From Cellulomonas persica (lineage in GTDB: Bacteria; Actinomycetota; Actinomycetes; Actinomycetales; Cellulomonadaceae): 64,000 nucleotides of DNA. Position numbers and translations under genes: made by a program. The DNA lies in contig NZ_BJUA01000014.1 in NCBI RefSeq assembly GCF_007989825.1, forward strand, positions 1 to 64,000, read 5' to 3'. This document shows, one piece after another, positions 28,421 to 36,908 of this stretch; the first letter of the stretch is position 1; every line of letters begins with the position of its first letter. The notes under the pieces are model-generated. The model had not been told where the DNA came from. It worked only from the letters and a program-made list of their open reading frames with translations, and did not search any database.

Positions 28421-28442
28421 CAGACCCTCTCGTTACGGTCTG
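28421..28442. promoter_or_regulatory. Possible operator/promoter of the DHA2 transporter
   Basis: CAGACC-N10-GGTCTG is an inverted repeat whose spacer and right arm contain TACGGT (28434-28439), a candidate -10 hexamer, leaving a leader of about 75 bases. A repressor bound here would block the promoter. No regulator gene lies next to it. Confidence 0.4.
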
Positions 28443-28521
28443 GTCCGTCCGCTCCTGGCGACGACGCCGCCCCCCGAACCCGCGTGCCCATCCGCGCGCC
28501 CGCACTCGTGATGGAGACCCC

Positions 28522-30099
28522 ATGACCGACCACCCGACCCCCGCCGGTGCCGCGACCGGTGCTGCGACCGGCGTCGTGACCGGCGCAGACCCGACCGGCG
28601 CGCCCGGCCTCGAGCCCGACCCGCGCCGCTGGCGCATCCTCGGCGTCATCGCCATCACGCAGCTCATGCTCGTGCTCGACGGCTCGATCATGAACATCGC
28701 GCTGCCGTCGGCCGCCGAGGAGCTGCGGATCGCCGACAACGACCTGCAGTGGGCGATCACCGCGTACACGCTCGCATTCGGCGGTCTGCTCCTGCTCGGG
28801 GGCCGCGTCGCCGACTACCTCGGGCGCAAGCGCGCGATGCTCATCGGCCTCGTCGGCTTCGCGGTCGCGTCGGCCATCGGCGGTGCGGCGACCAACGCGG
28901 GCATGCTCTTCGGCGCCCGCGCGCTGCAGGGCGTGTTCGGCGCGCTGCTCGCCCCTGCGGCGCTCGCGCTCGTGACCGTGACGTTCACCGAGCCGCGCGA
29001 GCGCGCCAAGGCGTTCGGCGTGTTCGGGGCGATCTCGGGCGGTGGCGCGGCGATCGGCCTGATCGCCGGCGGCGCGCTCACGGAGTTCCTCGACTGGCGC
29101 TGGTGCCTGTTCGTCAACCTGCCGATCGCCCTGGTGACGGCCTTCGTCGGCGCACGCGTGCTGCGCGAGTCCAAGGCGCACGGCGACACCCGCTTCGACA
29201 TCCCCGGTGCGCTGCTGTCCACGTTCGGACTGCTCGCCCTCGTCTACGGGTTCACCGAGGCCGCGCGTCGGGTCACCGCTCCCGACGGCACCGTGACGAC
29301 CGTCGGCTGGACGGACCCGCTCGTGGTCGGCCTGCTCGTCGCGGCCGTCGTGCTGCTCACCGCGTTCGTCCTGCTCGAGCGCAAGGTGCGCAACCCGCTC
29401 CTCCCGCTGCGGATCGTGCTCGACCGCAACCGCGGGGGCTCGTACGCGATCTTCCTGCTGATCGGCGCGGGACTCATGTCGATGTTCCTGTTCATGACGC
29501 TGTACTTCCAGTACGTCATGGGGTACGAGCCGCTGCGTGCCGGGTTCGCGTTCCTGCCGTTCAGCCTTGTGCTGATCGTGTTCGCCGGCGTGGTCGCACG
29601 CCTGCTTCCGCAGGTCGGGCCGAAGCCGCTCATGGTCACCGGCCTCGTCCTGGCGACCGTCGCGATGCTGCTGCTCACCCGCACGCAGCCGGACTCGGAC
29701 TACTGGACCACGGTGTTCCCGGCGCTGGTCGTGCTGAGCCTCGGCATGGCGATGGTGTTCATCCCGGTGTCCTCGACCGCGCTCGTCGGGGTCGGCGGGC
29801 ATGACGCGGGTGTCGCGAGCGCGATGCTCAACACCTCGCAGCAGGTGGGCGCCTCGCTCGGCATCGCCCTGCTCAACACGCTCGCGCTGGCCGCCGCGTC
29901 GGACAAGCTCACATCGCTGGTCGCGGGCGGGGCGGACCCGGCGGCTCCGGCGACGCAGGCCACCGCGAGCGTCGCGGGGTACCACGTCGCGTTCCTGGCC
30001 GGTGCGGTGATGTTCGTGATCGCGCTGCTCATCGCCGCCACGGTGATCGCCGCCCGGCGCGACGACCTCCCGACCGAGGGCGCCGCCGTCGCCGCGTGA
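28522..30099 (+). CDS. MFS transporter, DHA2 (14-TM) drug-efflux type
   Basis: A 525-residue major facilitator with 14 predicted helices. It contains the antiporter motif LDGSIMNIALPSA in helix 1 (motif D1), the cytosolic loop motif GGRVADYLGRKRAM (motif A) and helix 5 AISGGGAAIGLIAGG (motif C, typical of exporters). A low-complexity Ala/Gly/Thr stretch precedes helix 1. It probably expels hydrophobic or antibiotic compounds by proton antiport. GGAG lies seven bases before the ATG. It is not cotranscribed with a neighbour. Confidence 0.9.
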   Translation: MTDHPTPAGAATGAATGVVTGADPTGAPGLEPDPRRWRILGVIAITQLMLVLDGSIMNIALPSAAEELRIADNDLQWAITAYTLAFGGLLLLGGRVADYLGRKRAMLIGLVGFAVASAIGGAATNAGMLFGARALQGVFGALLAPAALALVTVTFTEPRERAKAFGVFGAISGGGAAIGLIAGGALTEFLDWRWCLFVNLPIALVTAFVGARVLRESKAHGDTRFDIPGALLSTFGLLALVYGFTEAARRVTAPDGTVTTVGWTDPLVVGLLVAAVVLLTAFVLLERKVRNPLLPLRIVLDRNRGGSYAIFLLIGAGLMSMFLFMTLYFQYVMGYEPLRAGFAFLPFSLVLIVFAGVVARLLPQVGPKPLMVTGLVLATVAMLLLTRTQPDSDYWTTVFPALVVLSLGMAMVFIPVSSTALVGVGGHDAGVASAMLNTSQQVGASLGIALLNTLALAAASDKLTSLVAGGADPAAPATQATASVAGYHVAFLAGAVMFVIALLIAATVIAARRDDLPTEGAAVAA

Positions 30100-30159
30100 G
30101 ACCCTCCACGCGGGTCGCCACGTGAGACGCACCTGAACGCGCGTCGTCGCGCGGCTCAC

Positions 30160-30203
30160 CGGACCCGGCCCGGGTCGGCCTCAAGCCGCCCCGGCCGGGT
30201 CCG
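30160..30203. terminator. Long GC hairpin between convergent genes
   Basis: CGGACCCGGCC pairs with GGCCGGGTCCG, continued inwards by CGGG/CCCG and CGGC/GCCG with one bulge, closing on CTCAA. It lies between the stop of the DHA2 transporter and the stop of the YdeI gene. Confidence 0.75.
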
Positions 30204-30208
30204 TCGCG

Positions 30209-30808
30209 TCAGGGGCGCTGCTGCTGGTGGGCGGGGACGCCCGCCTCGGCGAGCCGGGCCGTCTCGGCGATGCGGGCGGCGCGGGTCGCGGGTCGGCGGG
30301 CGTCGAGGATCCAGCGCAGCACGACCTTGCGCGCCGAGGGTGAGAACCCGTCCCAGTGCGTGCGCGCGCCGGGGTGCTCGTCGAGCGCGGCCGCCAGGTC
30401 GTCCGGGACGACGAGGTCCTCGACGTCGTCGAGGTACGTGAACGAGCCGTCCTGCTTGGCCCGCTCCACGACCGCGCGGCCGGCGTCCGTCATCCGGCCC
30501 TGCGCCTCGACACGCGCGAGCCGCTCCTTGTTGGTGCGGGACCACGGGCTGCCGACCCGCCGCGGCGTGAACCACAGCCGCGTGCGCTCGTCGTCCAGGG
30601 GGTTCGACAGCGAGTCGATCCAGCCGAAGCAGAGCGACTCCTCGATCGCCTCCTCGTAGCTCACGCGCGGTCGCCCGGTCTGGGGCCGCCACATCACCAG
30701 CCACACCCCGTCGACCCCCGAGTCGTGATGCGCAGCGAGCCAGGCCCGCCACTCCTCGACCGTCTCGGCGTGCACGTGCAGCGCGTCGGGATCACGGGGT
30801 CCGGGCAT
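30209..30808 (-). CDS. YdeI/OmpD-associated (OmdA) family protein
   Basis: A 199-residue cytosolic protein. The N-terminal half matches the YdeI signature (EEWRAWLAAHHDSGVDGVWLVMWR, YEEAIEESLCFGWIDSLSNPLDDER, WFTPRRVGSPWSRTNKERL) and the C-terminal half the bacteriocin-resistance/OmdA helix pair (AALDEHPGARTHWDGFSPSARKVVLRWILDARRP). The family has been linked to peptide tolerance, without a known mechanism. Its ATG shares one base with the stop of the RNB gene (TGATG), so translation is coupled. Confidence 0.87.
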   Translation of the reverse strand: MPGPRDPDALHVHAETVEEWRAWLAAHHDSGVDGVWLVMWRPQTGRPRVSYEEAIEESLCFGWIDSLSNPLDDERTRLWFTPRRVGSPWSRTNKERLARVEAQGRMTDAGRAVVERAKQDGSFTYLDDVEDLVVPDDLAAALDEHPGARTHWDGFSPSARKVVLRWILDARRPATRAARIAETARLAEAGVPAHQQQRP

Positions 30809-32304
30809 CAGGCCTCCTGGAAGCGCACGGATCGCGCGGCGACGTCGGTCGCGACGAGCCGCACCCGCTGCCGGGTGCCGGCCTCCAGGCCGGTCCCGCT
30901 GACCTTCGCGTGCACGACAGGATCCGCGAGCTGCAGCACGCCCGAGGTCCCGTCGTCGGACGCGTCGACGACGACGCCGTCGAACACCTCGCCCTCGCGC
31001 CCCGCGAGCAACGCGGCCTCGACGAGGTCCAGGCACCCGCGCTCGTAGGCCGACGCGCGCCGGTCCCCCGCGGTCATGAGCGCCGGGAGCGCGGGCAGCG
31101 CCTCGCGCACCCACTCGGGCGGCTCCTGGTCGGCCGCGATCGCGAGGCAGACCTGCGTCGTGAACCGGTCGACGAGCCGCCGCAGCGGCGCGGTGACGTG
31201 CGCGTACGGCGCGGCGATCGCGCCGTGGCCGGGCCGCTCGGGCCGCTCGCCGTCGAACGCGACGTAGGCCGCACCGCGCAGCAGCGTGGTCGCCTCGGCG
31301 AGCACCGCGGCCTGGCGCGGGTCGGCCGCGTCGAGCGCTCCGACGACGTCCCCGACCTGGGCCCCGGACGGCCACGGGACCCCGAGGGCCTGGGCCGTGC
31401 GGCGCAGCCGGGCCACGTCCTGCGGGCGCGACGACGGCAGCGTGCGCAGCACCCCGATGCGCGCGTCGAGCATGAGGTCCGCCGCGCAGATGCCGGTGAG
31501 CAGGGAGATCTGCGCGTTCCACTCCTCGACGGGCAACGTGGTCCGGCTCGTGAGCCGCCACGTACCGTCCTCGCCGAGCTCGACCTCCTGCTCGGGCATC
31601 GGCAAGGTGATGCCGCCGCGTGCGCGCTCGGCGGCGACGCGCAGCTCCCCGACCCGGCGCAGCAGCGCGAGCGGCCCGTCCCCCGCCGCGAGCCCCGTGC
31701 GCGCGTCGATCGCCTCCTGGGCCTCGTCGTACGTGAGCCGCGCGGTGGACCGCACCACGGCCCGTCGCACCTCGACGCGGCGCGGCGCACCCGCGTCGTC
31801 GAGCTCGATCTCCCACAGCGCCGCGGGGGCCTCCTGGCCCGGCAGGAGGCTCGCGGCCCCCTCGCTCAGCTCGGGAGGGTGCAGCGGCGTGCGCCCGTCG
31901 GGCGCGTACAGCGTTGTGACGCGCGTGCGGGCCTCGTCGTCGATCGCCCGACCGGGCTCGAGCCACGCGCCCACGTCCGCGATCGCGTACCGGACGAGGA
32001 AGCCCTTGCCGCGACGCTCGACGTGCAGCGCCTGGTCGAGGTCCATCGACCCGGGCGGGTCGATCGTGACCAGGGGGACGTCGCGCGCGTCGACCCGCTC
32101 GGCCGGCAGTGGCCCGGCGGCGGACCGGGCCCGGGCCTCGTCGAGCACGGCGGCGGGGAACGCGGCGGGCACGTCCAGCTCGTCGCGCAGCGCGTCGAGC
32201 CCGCGGCGGACGGCGGCGTCCACGGCACGCTCCCGGTCGACGGCGACCGTGGGAGTCGGGCCCGGCGTCGGACCAGGAACCAGGCGTACGTGACGACGAG
32301 GCAC
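30808..32304 (-). CDS. RNB-domain 3'-5' exoribonuclease (RNase II/R family)
   Basis: A 498-residue exoribonuclease of the actinobacterial short form, without the N-terminal cold-shock domains of RNase R. The RNB active site IDPPGSMDLDQAL carries the spaced aspartates that bind Mg2+, and the second block APYAHVTAPLRRLVDRFTTQ matches the conserved region that contacts the RNA 3' end. A C-terminal S1-like beta-barrel is suggested by GEVFDGVVVDAS and VHAKVSGTG. GTG 32304 lies six bases after TAGGCT, consistent with a leaderless mRNA. It is the first gene of a two-gene operon with the YdeI protein. Confidence 0.92.
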   Translation of the reverse strand: MPRRHVRLVPGPTPGPTPTVAVDRERAVDAAVRRGLDALRDELDVPAAFPAAVLDEARARSAAGPLPAERVDARDVPLVTIDPPGSMDLDQALHVERRGKGFLVRYAIADVGAWLEPGRAIDDEARTRVTTLYAPDGRTPLHPPELSEGAASLLPGQEAPAALWEIELDDAGAPRRVEVRRAVVRSTARLTYDEAQEAIDARTGLAAGDGPLALLRRVGELRVAAERARGGITLPMPEQEVELGEDGTWRLTSRTTLPVEEWNAQISLLTGICAADLMLDARIGVLRTLPSSRPQDVARLRRTAQALGVPWPSGAQVGDVVGALDAADPRQAAVLAEATTLLRGAAYVAFDGERPERPGHGAIAAPYAHVTAPLRRLVDRFTTQVCLAIAADQEPPEWVREALPALPALMTAGDRRASAYERGCLDLVEAALLAGREGEVFDGVVVDASDDGTSGVLQLADPVVHAKVSGTGLEAGTRQRVRLVATDVAARSVRFQEA

Positions 32305-32415
32305 GCGCCGAGCCTAGAACCGCCTGCCGCTGCATGCGCGCAGGCCAGCACACCGGTTCATCCTCGACGTGCGCGACGAGCCCGAGGATCGTGGACGCAG
32401 GACGAGGGGGCGACC

Positions 32416-32946
32416 ATGGCTGCTGAGGTCGACAACACACGGGCGGTCGTCGTCACGACCGCCGTGTCCGCCGCGGTCGTGGTGGCCGCGCACGGGTTGC
32501 TGGGGCTCAACCACTGGCTGGGCACGAACGACGACCTGGACGACGACCTCGGCCTCGCGTGGCAGCCGATCGTCGGCGTCGCGCTCTCGACGGTCGCCAT
32601 CGTGTCGTTCGGGGGCTTCTACGTCGCCTCCCGACGAGCGCGTGTCGCGATCGGGTCGTCGTTCGTGCTGACGTTCCTCGCGATGCTGCCGTTCGCGCTG
32701 ACGATCCCTGCGCTCGCGCCCAACGCCGAGACGGCGTTCGCGAAGGCACTCGTCGACCAGTTCTCGGCGACCGTGGGGACGGTCGTCGCGTTCTACTTCG
32801 GGAGCGAAGCGGTGATCTCCGGCCTCAAGCTGTGGACGATCTCGCGCAACCCGGAGGCGGCACCCGAGATCAAGCGCGCGGACCGCGACCTGGCCACTCA
32901 CCCTGCCGCACCGGAGCCCCCGGAACCCGACGCAGCCGGTGACTGA
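32416..32946 (+). CDS. Small membrane protein, unknown family
   Basis: A 176-residue protein with about four hydrophobic helices: residues 11-33, 48-68, 77-98 and a weaker one near 115-135. The loop GTNDDLDDDLGLAW after helix 1 is acidic. The C-terminal 30 residues are Pro/Glu/Asp-rich and cytosolic or exposed. GAGGGGG precedes the ATG. I do not recognise the family; the acidic loop between helices could bind cations. Confidence 0.75.
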   Translation: MAAEVDNTRAVVVTTAVSAAVVVAAHGLLGLNHWLGTNDDLDDDLGLAWQPIVGVALSTVAIVSFGGFYVASRRARVAIGSSFVLTFLAMLPFALTIPALAPNAETAFAKALVDQFSATVGTVVAFYFGSEAVISGLKLWTISRNPEAAPEIKRADRDLATHPAAPEPPEPDAAGD

Positions 32947-32976
32947 GCGCCACGCCGCAGAGCGCGATACCGGCCG

Positions 32977-33016
32977 CGGCGCGTCGGGCCCGGCTCCCCG
33001 CGGGCCCGACGCGCCG
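32977..33016. terminator. Perfect 16-bp-stem terminator between convergent genes
   Basis: CGGCGCGTCGGGCCCG pairs perfectly with CGGGCCCGACGCGCCG around an 8-base loop. It separates two membrane-protein genes that converge. Confidence 0.85.
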
Positions 33017-33020
33017 TGGA

Positions 33021-33401
33021 TCAGGCGAGCGCCCGCGCCTTGAGGTGCGCGAACTCGTCGGGCGTGATCGCACCCGCGTCGAGCAGCGCCTTCGCGTCGG
33101 CGATCTCCGATGCCGCCGATCTGCTGGTCCCCGCAGTCGCGCGGATGTACTCGTCCGTGGCCTGCTTGGTCTCGACCGCGTCCTTGAGCTGCCGCTGCGC
33201 CATGCCACGGCCGCGGGCGACGATGTAGATCAGCGCCACCAGGAACGGCAGGACGATCAGCCCGACGACCCAGAACGCCTTCGCCCAGCCCCCGAGGTCG
33301 GGGTCACGGAAGAGGTCGGCGATGATCTGGAACAGCAGGATGAGGTACGCGAAGAAGCAGAACCACCACACCATCAGCCAGAACCAGTCCCAGAAGTCCA
33401 T
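33021..33401 (-). CDS. PLDc_N/SHOCT-type small membrane protein
   Basis: A 126-residue protein with two N-terminal helices packed with aromatics (FWDWFWLMVWWFCFFAYLILLFQII and AFWVVGLIVLPFLVALIYIVARG), like the membrane anchor of phospholipase-D N-terminal-domain proteins. It ends in a SHOCT module (ASEIADAKALLDAGAITPDEFAHLKARALA). SHOCT is a short helical oligomerisation or interaction motif of unknown purpose. GAGGAGAC precedes the ATG 33401. A second SHOCT protein occurs at 42.3 kb. Confidence 0.85.
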   Translation of the reverse strand: MDFWDWFWLMVWWFCFFAYLILLFQIIADLFRDPDLGGWAKAFWVVGLIVLPFLVALIYIVARGRGMAQRQLKDAVETKQATDEYIRATAGTSRSAASEIADAKALLDAGAITPDEFAHLKARALA

Positions 33402-33517
33402 GGTCGTCTCCTCACAGCCACGCGTCCGTTGACGTGACCACTCTCGGGACACCGCGGGCACGGGCCCATCACCCGCCGCGGGTAGTCGCCGCACCCAACC
33501 GGTGCCACGATGCACGG

Positions 33518-34015
33518 ATGAGCGACTCAGCAGGTCAGGTGGAGCCGGAGCGGCTGCACCGCCGGCGCGCGTCGCACCTCTACGGGCTGATCATCAGCGG
33601 GTCGGTGCTCGCGGCCGCGCCCGTCGAGTTCGGGCTGGGCCGCGTCGCCGCGGCGGTCGTCTTCACGCTCACCGTGTACTGGGTCGCGGAGTCCTACGCG
33701 CACTGGATCGCGGCGCGCACCGTGCACCGCAGGGACCTCACGCGCGACGAGCAGCGCACGGTGCTCGCCGACGGGCTGCCGCTCGTCGCGTCGTGCCTCG
33801 TTCCCGTCGGCGTGCTGCTCGTCGAAGCCGCGCTGGGCGTGCAGACGAAGGTCGGGGTCGACGTCGCGCTCGTCGTGAACGTCGTCCTGCTCGTCGTCGT
33901 GGGCTGGCGCATGGGGCGCGCGGGTGGTCTGCGGGGTGTGCGGCTCGTGCTCTCCGCGCTCGTCACGGGTCTGCTCGGCGTGGTGATGATCGTCCTCAAG
34001 CACGCGCTGCACTGA
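33518..34015 (+). CDS. Conserved membrane protein, unknown function
   Basis: A 165-residue protein with four to five hydrophobic segments (about residues 21-36, 39-57, 82-105, 112-130, 143-162). A conserved-looking WVAESYAHWIAARTVHRRDLT stretch after helix 2 carries histidines and acids. The ATG 33518 lies six bases after CACGAT and lacks a Shine-Dalgarno. It ends 109 bp before the P-type ATPase on the same strand; an operon is possible but not shown. Confidence 0.78.
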   Translation: MSDSAGQVEPERLHRRRASHLYGLIISGSVLAAAPVEFGLGRVAAAVVFTLTVYWVAESYAHWIAARTVHRRDLTRDEQRTVLADGLPLVASCLVPVGVLLVEAALGVQTKVGVDVALVVNVVLLVVVGWRMGRAGGLRGVRLVLSALVTGLLGVVMIVLKHALH

Positions 34016-34124
34016 GCGACCGCGTCGGCGACCGGGCGCATCGCTGCGTGCGTCACCCGGGACGGGTGAGGCCCCCACGGGGGCCGGGCTGTGAGCGTGG
34101 AACCCGGACGTACCGGGAGGAACC

Positions 34125-36908
34125 ATGACCGCGGCACCCGACACTCGCACGACCGTCCAGGCGTACGCGGCCGAGCCCGCGCAGGTGTGCGCCGACCTCG
34201 ACGTCGACCCTGCGGTCGGGCTCACGTCCGCCCAGGTGGTCGAACGGCGGGCCCGCTACGGGCCGAACGCGCTCGCCGAGGAACGCAAGGAGCCCGGGTG
34301 GCAGGCGTTCCTGCGCCAGTACAAGGACCTCATGCAGCTGGTCCTCGTGGGGGCGGCGGTCGTGAGCATCATCGCGCTCGGGGACGTGACCACGGGCGTC
34401 GTCGTCCTGGCGCTCACGGTGTTCAACGCGCTCATGGGGCTGCACCAGGAGGGCAAGGCTGCCGAGAGCGTCGCGGCGCTGCGGCAGATGCTCGTCATGA
34501 ACGCGAAGGTGCGGCGCGACGGCCAGCAGCAGATCGTGCCGGCCGAGGAGCTCGTGCCCGGTGACGTCGTGGGCTTCGAGGCGGGCGACAAGGTCCCCGC
34601 CGACGGGCGGCTGCTGGTCGCGGCGGCGCTCGAGATCGAGGAGTCGGGGCTGACGGGCGAGAGTGCCCCCGTCGCCAAGGGCGTCGCCGCCGTCCCGGGC
34701 GACGAGGTGCCGTTGGGTGACCGCCTCGACATGGCGTACATGAACTCGCAGGTCACGCGAGGTCGCGGCGAGATGGTCGTGACCGCGACGGGCATGACGA
34801 CCGAGGTCGGGCGCATCTCGGGGATGCTCAGCGGCGTCGAGCAGGACAAGACGCCGCTGACCAAGCAGCTCGACCGGATCACGGTGATCATCACCGTCAT
34901 GGCGGCGATCGCGCTGGTCGCGATCGTGGCGCTCGGGCTCGCACGCGGGCAGGACTTCGACAGCCTGTTCGTCGTCGGCATCAGCCTCGCGATCGCCGCG
35001 ATCCCGACCGGGCTGCCCGCGGTCGTGACGATGCTGCTCTCGCTCGGCACGCGTCAGCTCGCCGAGAAGGGCGCGATCGTCAAGCGGCTCAAGTCGGTCG
35101 AGACGCTGGGCTCGACGTCGGCGATCTGCTCGGACAAGACCGGGACACTCACGCTCAACCAGATGACGGCCCGCACGCTCGTCGCCGCCGGGCACCGGCT
35201 GTCGGTCGAGGGCGAGGGGTACTCGACCGTCGGCCGGATCCTGTCCGTCGCGGGCACCGGCGAGGTGCCGCTCGAGCAGTTCGCGCTGCCCATGGCGCTC
35301 GCGAGCGACGCGGTGATCCGCGACGGCGCGTGCGTCGGGGACCCGACCGAGGGCGCGGTCGTCGTGCTCGCCGCCAAGGCCGGGCTCGACGTCGAGGCGA
35401 CCCGCCGCACGTACCCGCGCGTCGCGGAGGTGCCGTTCGACGCCGAGTACAAGCTCATGGCGACGTTCCACGAGATCGACGGCGCCGTGCGGTGCTTCGT
35501 CAAGGGCGCACCCGACGTGCTGCTCGCGCGCTCGACCAGTGTCCGCGGCGCGCAGGGGGCGTCGCAGACGTGGGACGAGGTCCGCGCGCGCGTGCTCGCG
35601 GAGAACGACGCGATCGCCGCCGAGGGCATGCGCGTCCTCGCCGTGGCTCAGCGGGACGTGCCCGCCGGCTCGCTCACGGGCGCGACGCCCGAGCAGCTGC
35701 TCGCGCTCGTCGACGGACTCGAGCTGCTCGCGCTCGTCGGGATCGTCGACCCGCCCCGCAAGGAGGCGAAGGACGCGATCGCGGAGTGCCACGACGCGGG
35801 CATCCGCGTGCGCATGATCACCGGCGACCATGCGACGACCGCCGCTGCGATCGCGCGTCAGCTCGGGATCGAGGGCCGGGCGCTGACGGGCGCGCAGTTC
35901 GCGGCGATGTCCGACGACGAGCTCGACGCGCAGGTCGAGCAGATCGGCGTCGTCGCACGCGTCGCCCCGGAGGACAAGGTGCGGCTCGTCGACGTCCTCA
36001 AGCGGCGCGGCGAGATCGTCGCGATGACCGGCGACGGCGTGAACGACGCACCCGCGCTCACGCGCGCGGACATCGGCGTGGCCATGGGGATCACCGGCAC
36101 GGAGGTCACCAAGGACGCTGCCGAGATGATCCTCACCGACGACAACTTCGCGACGATCGTCGCGGCCGTCGAGGGCGGGCGAGGCCTCTACGACAACCTC
36201 ATGAAGTACATCCGCTTCCAGATGGTCGTGCTGACGGGCTTCATCCTGACGTTCGTCGGTGCGGGGATCTTCACGATCGCCGACGGCACCCCGCTGACCC
36301 CGCTGCAGATCCTGTGGATCAACTTCGCGATCGATGTGGTGCTCGCGATCGGCCTGGGGTTCGACGCGCCGACGGCGGGCCTGATGAAGCGACGACCACG
36401 CTCCCCCGAGACACCCGTGATCGGGCGGTCGCTCGGCGCGCGGCTCGCGTTCGGCGGGCTGCTCATCGCGATCGGCACGCTCGTCGTGGTCGCGTACGGC
36501 GAGGACCGGTACGGGCTCGCGGTCGCGACGACGATGGGCCTGACGACGATGTCGCTCATGCACGTGATCGCCGCGATGCAGTGGCGCGACCAGCTCGCGA
36601 GCGTCTTCTCGCACGACACGCTCACCAACGGGCGCTTCGTGCTGCTCATGCTCGTGGTCGTGGCGCTGACGTTCCTCGTGACGACGATCGACGGCCTGCA
36701 ACGGATCTTCGGCACCGTCGAGCTCGACGGCCCGCAGTGGCGCACGTGCCTGATCGCGACGCTCGCGTACCTCGTGCTCGCCGAGCTGGGCAAGCTCGTC
36801 CTGCGGGCGGTGGCGCGGCGTCGCGGGCCGGGCGCCCTCGACGAGGACGCGTCCGAGGCCGGGGCCGCGCGGCCGCACGCCGGCGCGCACGCGGCGGTCG
36901 CCGCATGA
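34125..36908 (+). CDS. P-type cation-transporting ATPase (P2-like) with altered ion site
   Basis: A 927-residue P-type ATPase with an N-terminal cation-ATPase domain, TGES (177-180) in the actuator, the phosphorylation site SDKTGTLT (Asp337), KGAPD in the nucleotide domain, and TGDGVND (635-641). Ten helices are expected. The overall plan is that of PMR1/SERCA-like pumps, but helix 4 reads IPTGLP (294-298) where Ca2+ pumps have PEGLP, helix 5 lacks the Asn/Glu ligands, and helix 6 keeps Asn733 and Asp737 only. The transported ion is therefore uncertain. GGGAGG lies before the ATG. The downstream MFS gene overlaps its stop by four bases. Confidence 0.9.
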   Translation: MTAAPDTRTTVQAYAAEPAQVCADLDVDPAVGLTSAQVVERRARYGPNALAEERKEPGWQAFLRQYKDLMQLVLVGAAVVSIIALGDVTTGVVVLALTVFNALMGLHQEGKAAESVAALRQMLVMNAKVRRDGQQQIVPAEELVPGDVVGFEAGDKVPADGRLLVAAALEIEESGLTGESAPVAKGVAAVPGDEVPLGDRLDMAYMNSQVTRGRGEMVVTATGMTTEVGRISGMLSGVEQDKTPLTKQLDRITVIITVMAAIALVAIVALGLARGQDFDSLFVVGISLAIAAIPTGLPAVVTMLLSLGTRQLAEKGAIVKRLKSVETLGSTSAICSDKTGTLTLNQMTARTLVAAGHRLSVEGEGYSTVGRILSVAGTGEVPLEQFALPMALASDAVIRDGACVGDPTEGAVVVLAAKAGLDVEATRRTYPRVAEVPFDAEYKLMATFHEIDGAVRCFVKGAPDVLLARSTSVRGAQGASQTWDEVRARVLAENDAIAAEGMRVLAVAQRDVPAGSLTGATPEQLLALVDGLELLALVGIVDPPRKEAKDAIAECHDAGIRVRMITGDHATTAAAIARQLGIEGRALTGAQFAAMSDDELDAQVEQIGVVARVAPEDKVRLVDVLKRRGEIVAMTGDGVNDAPALTRADIGVAMGITGTEVTKDAAEMILTDDNFATIVAAVEGGRGLYDNLMKYIRFQMVVLTGFILTFVGAGIFTIADGTPLTPLQILWINFAIDVVLAIGLGFDAPTAGLMKRRPRSPETPVIGRSLGARLAFGGLLIAIGTLVVVAYGEDRYGLAVATTMGLTTMSLMHVIAAMQWRDQLASVFSHDTLTNGRFVLLMLVVVALTFLVTTIDGLQRIFGTVELDGPQWRTCLIATLAYLVLAELGKLVLRAVARRRGPGALDEDASEAGAARPHAGAHAAVAA

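Noticed and set aside
30809-32440. Long frame joining the YdeI gene to upstream sequence
   Set aside because: It is the shifted frame of the RNB gene; the RNB active site is in the other frame and YdeI starts at 30808.
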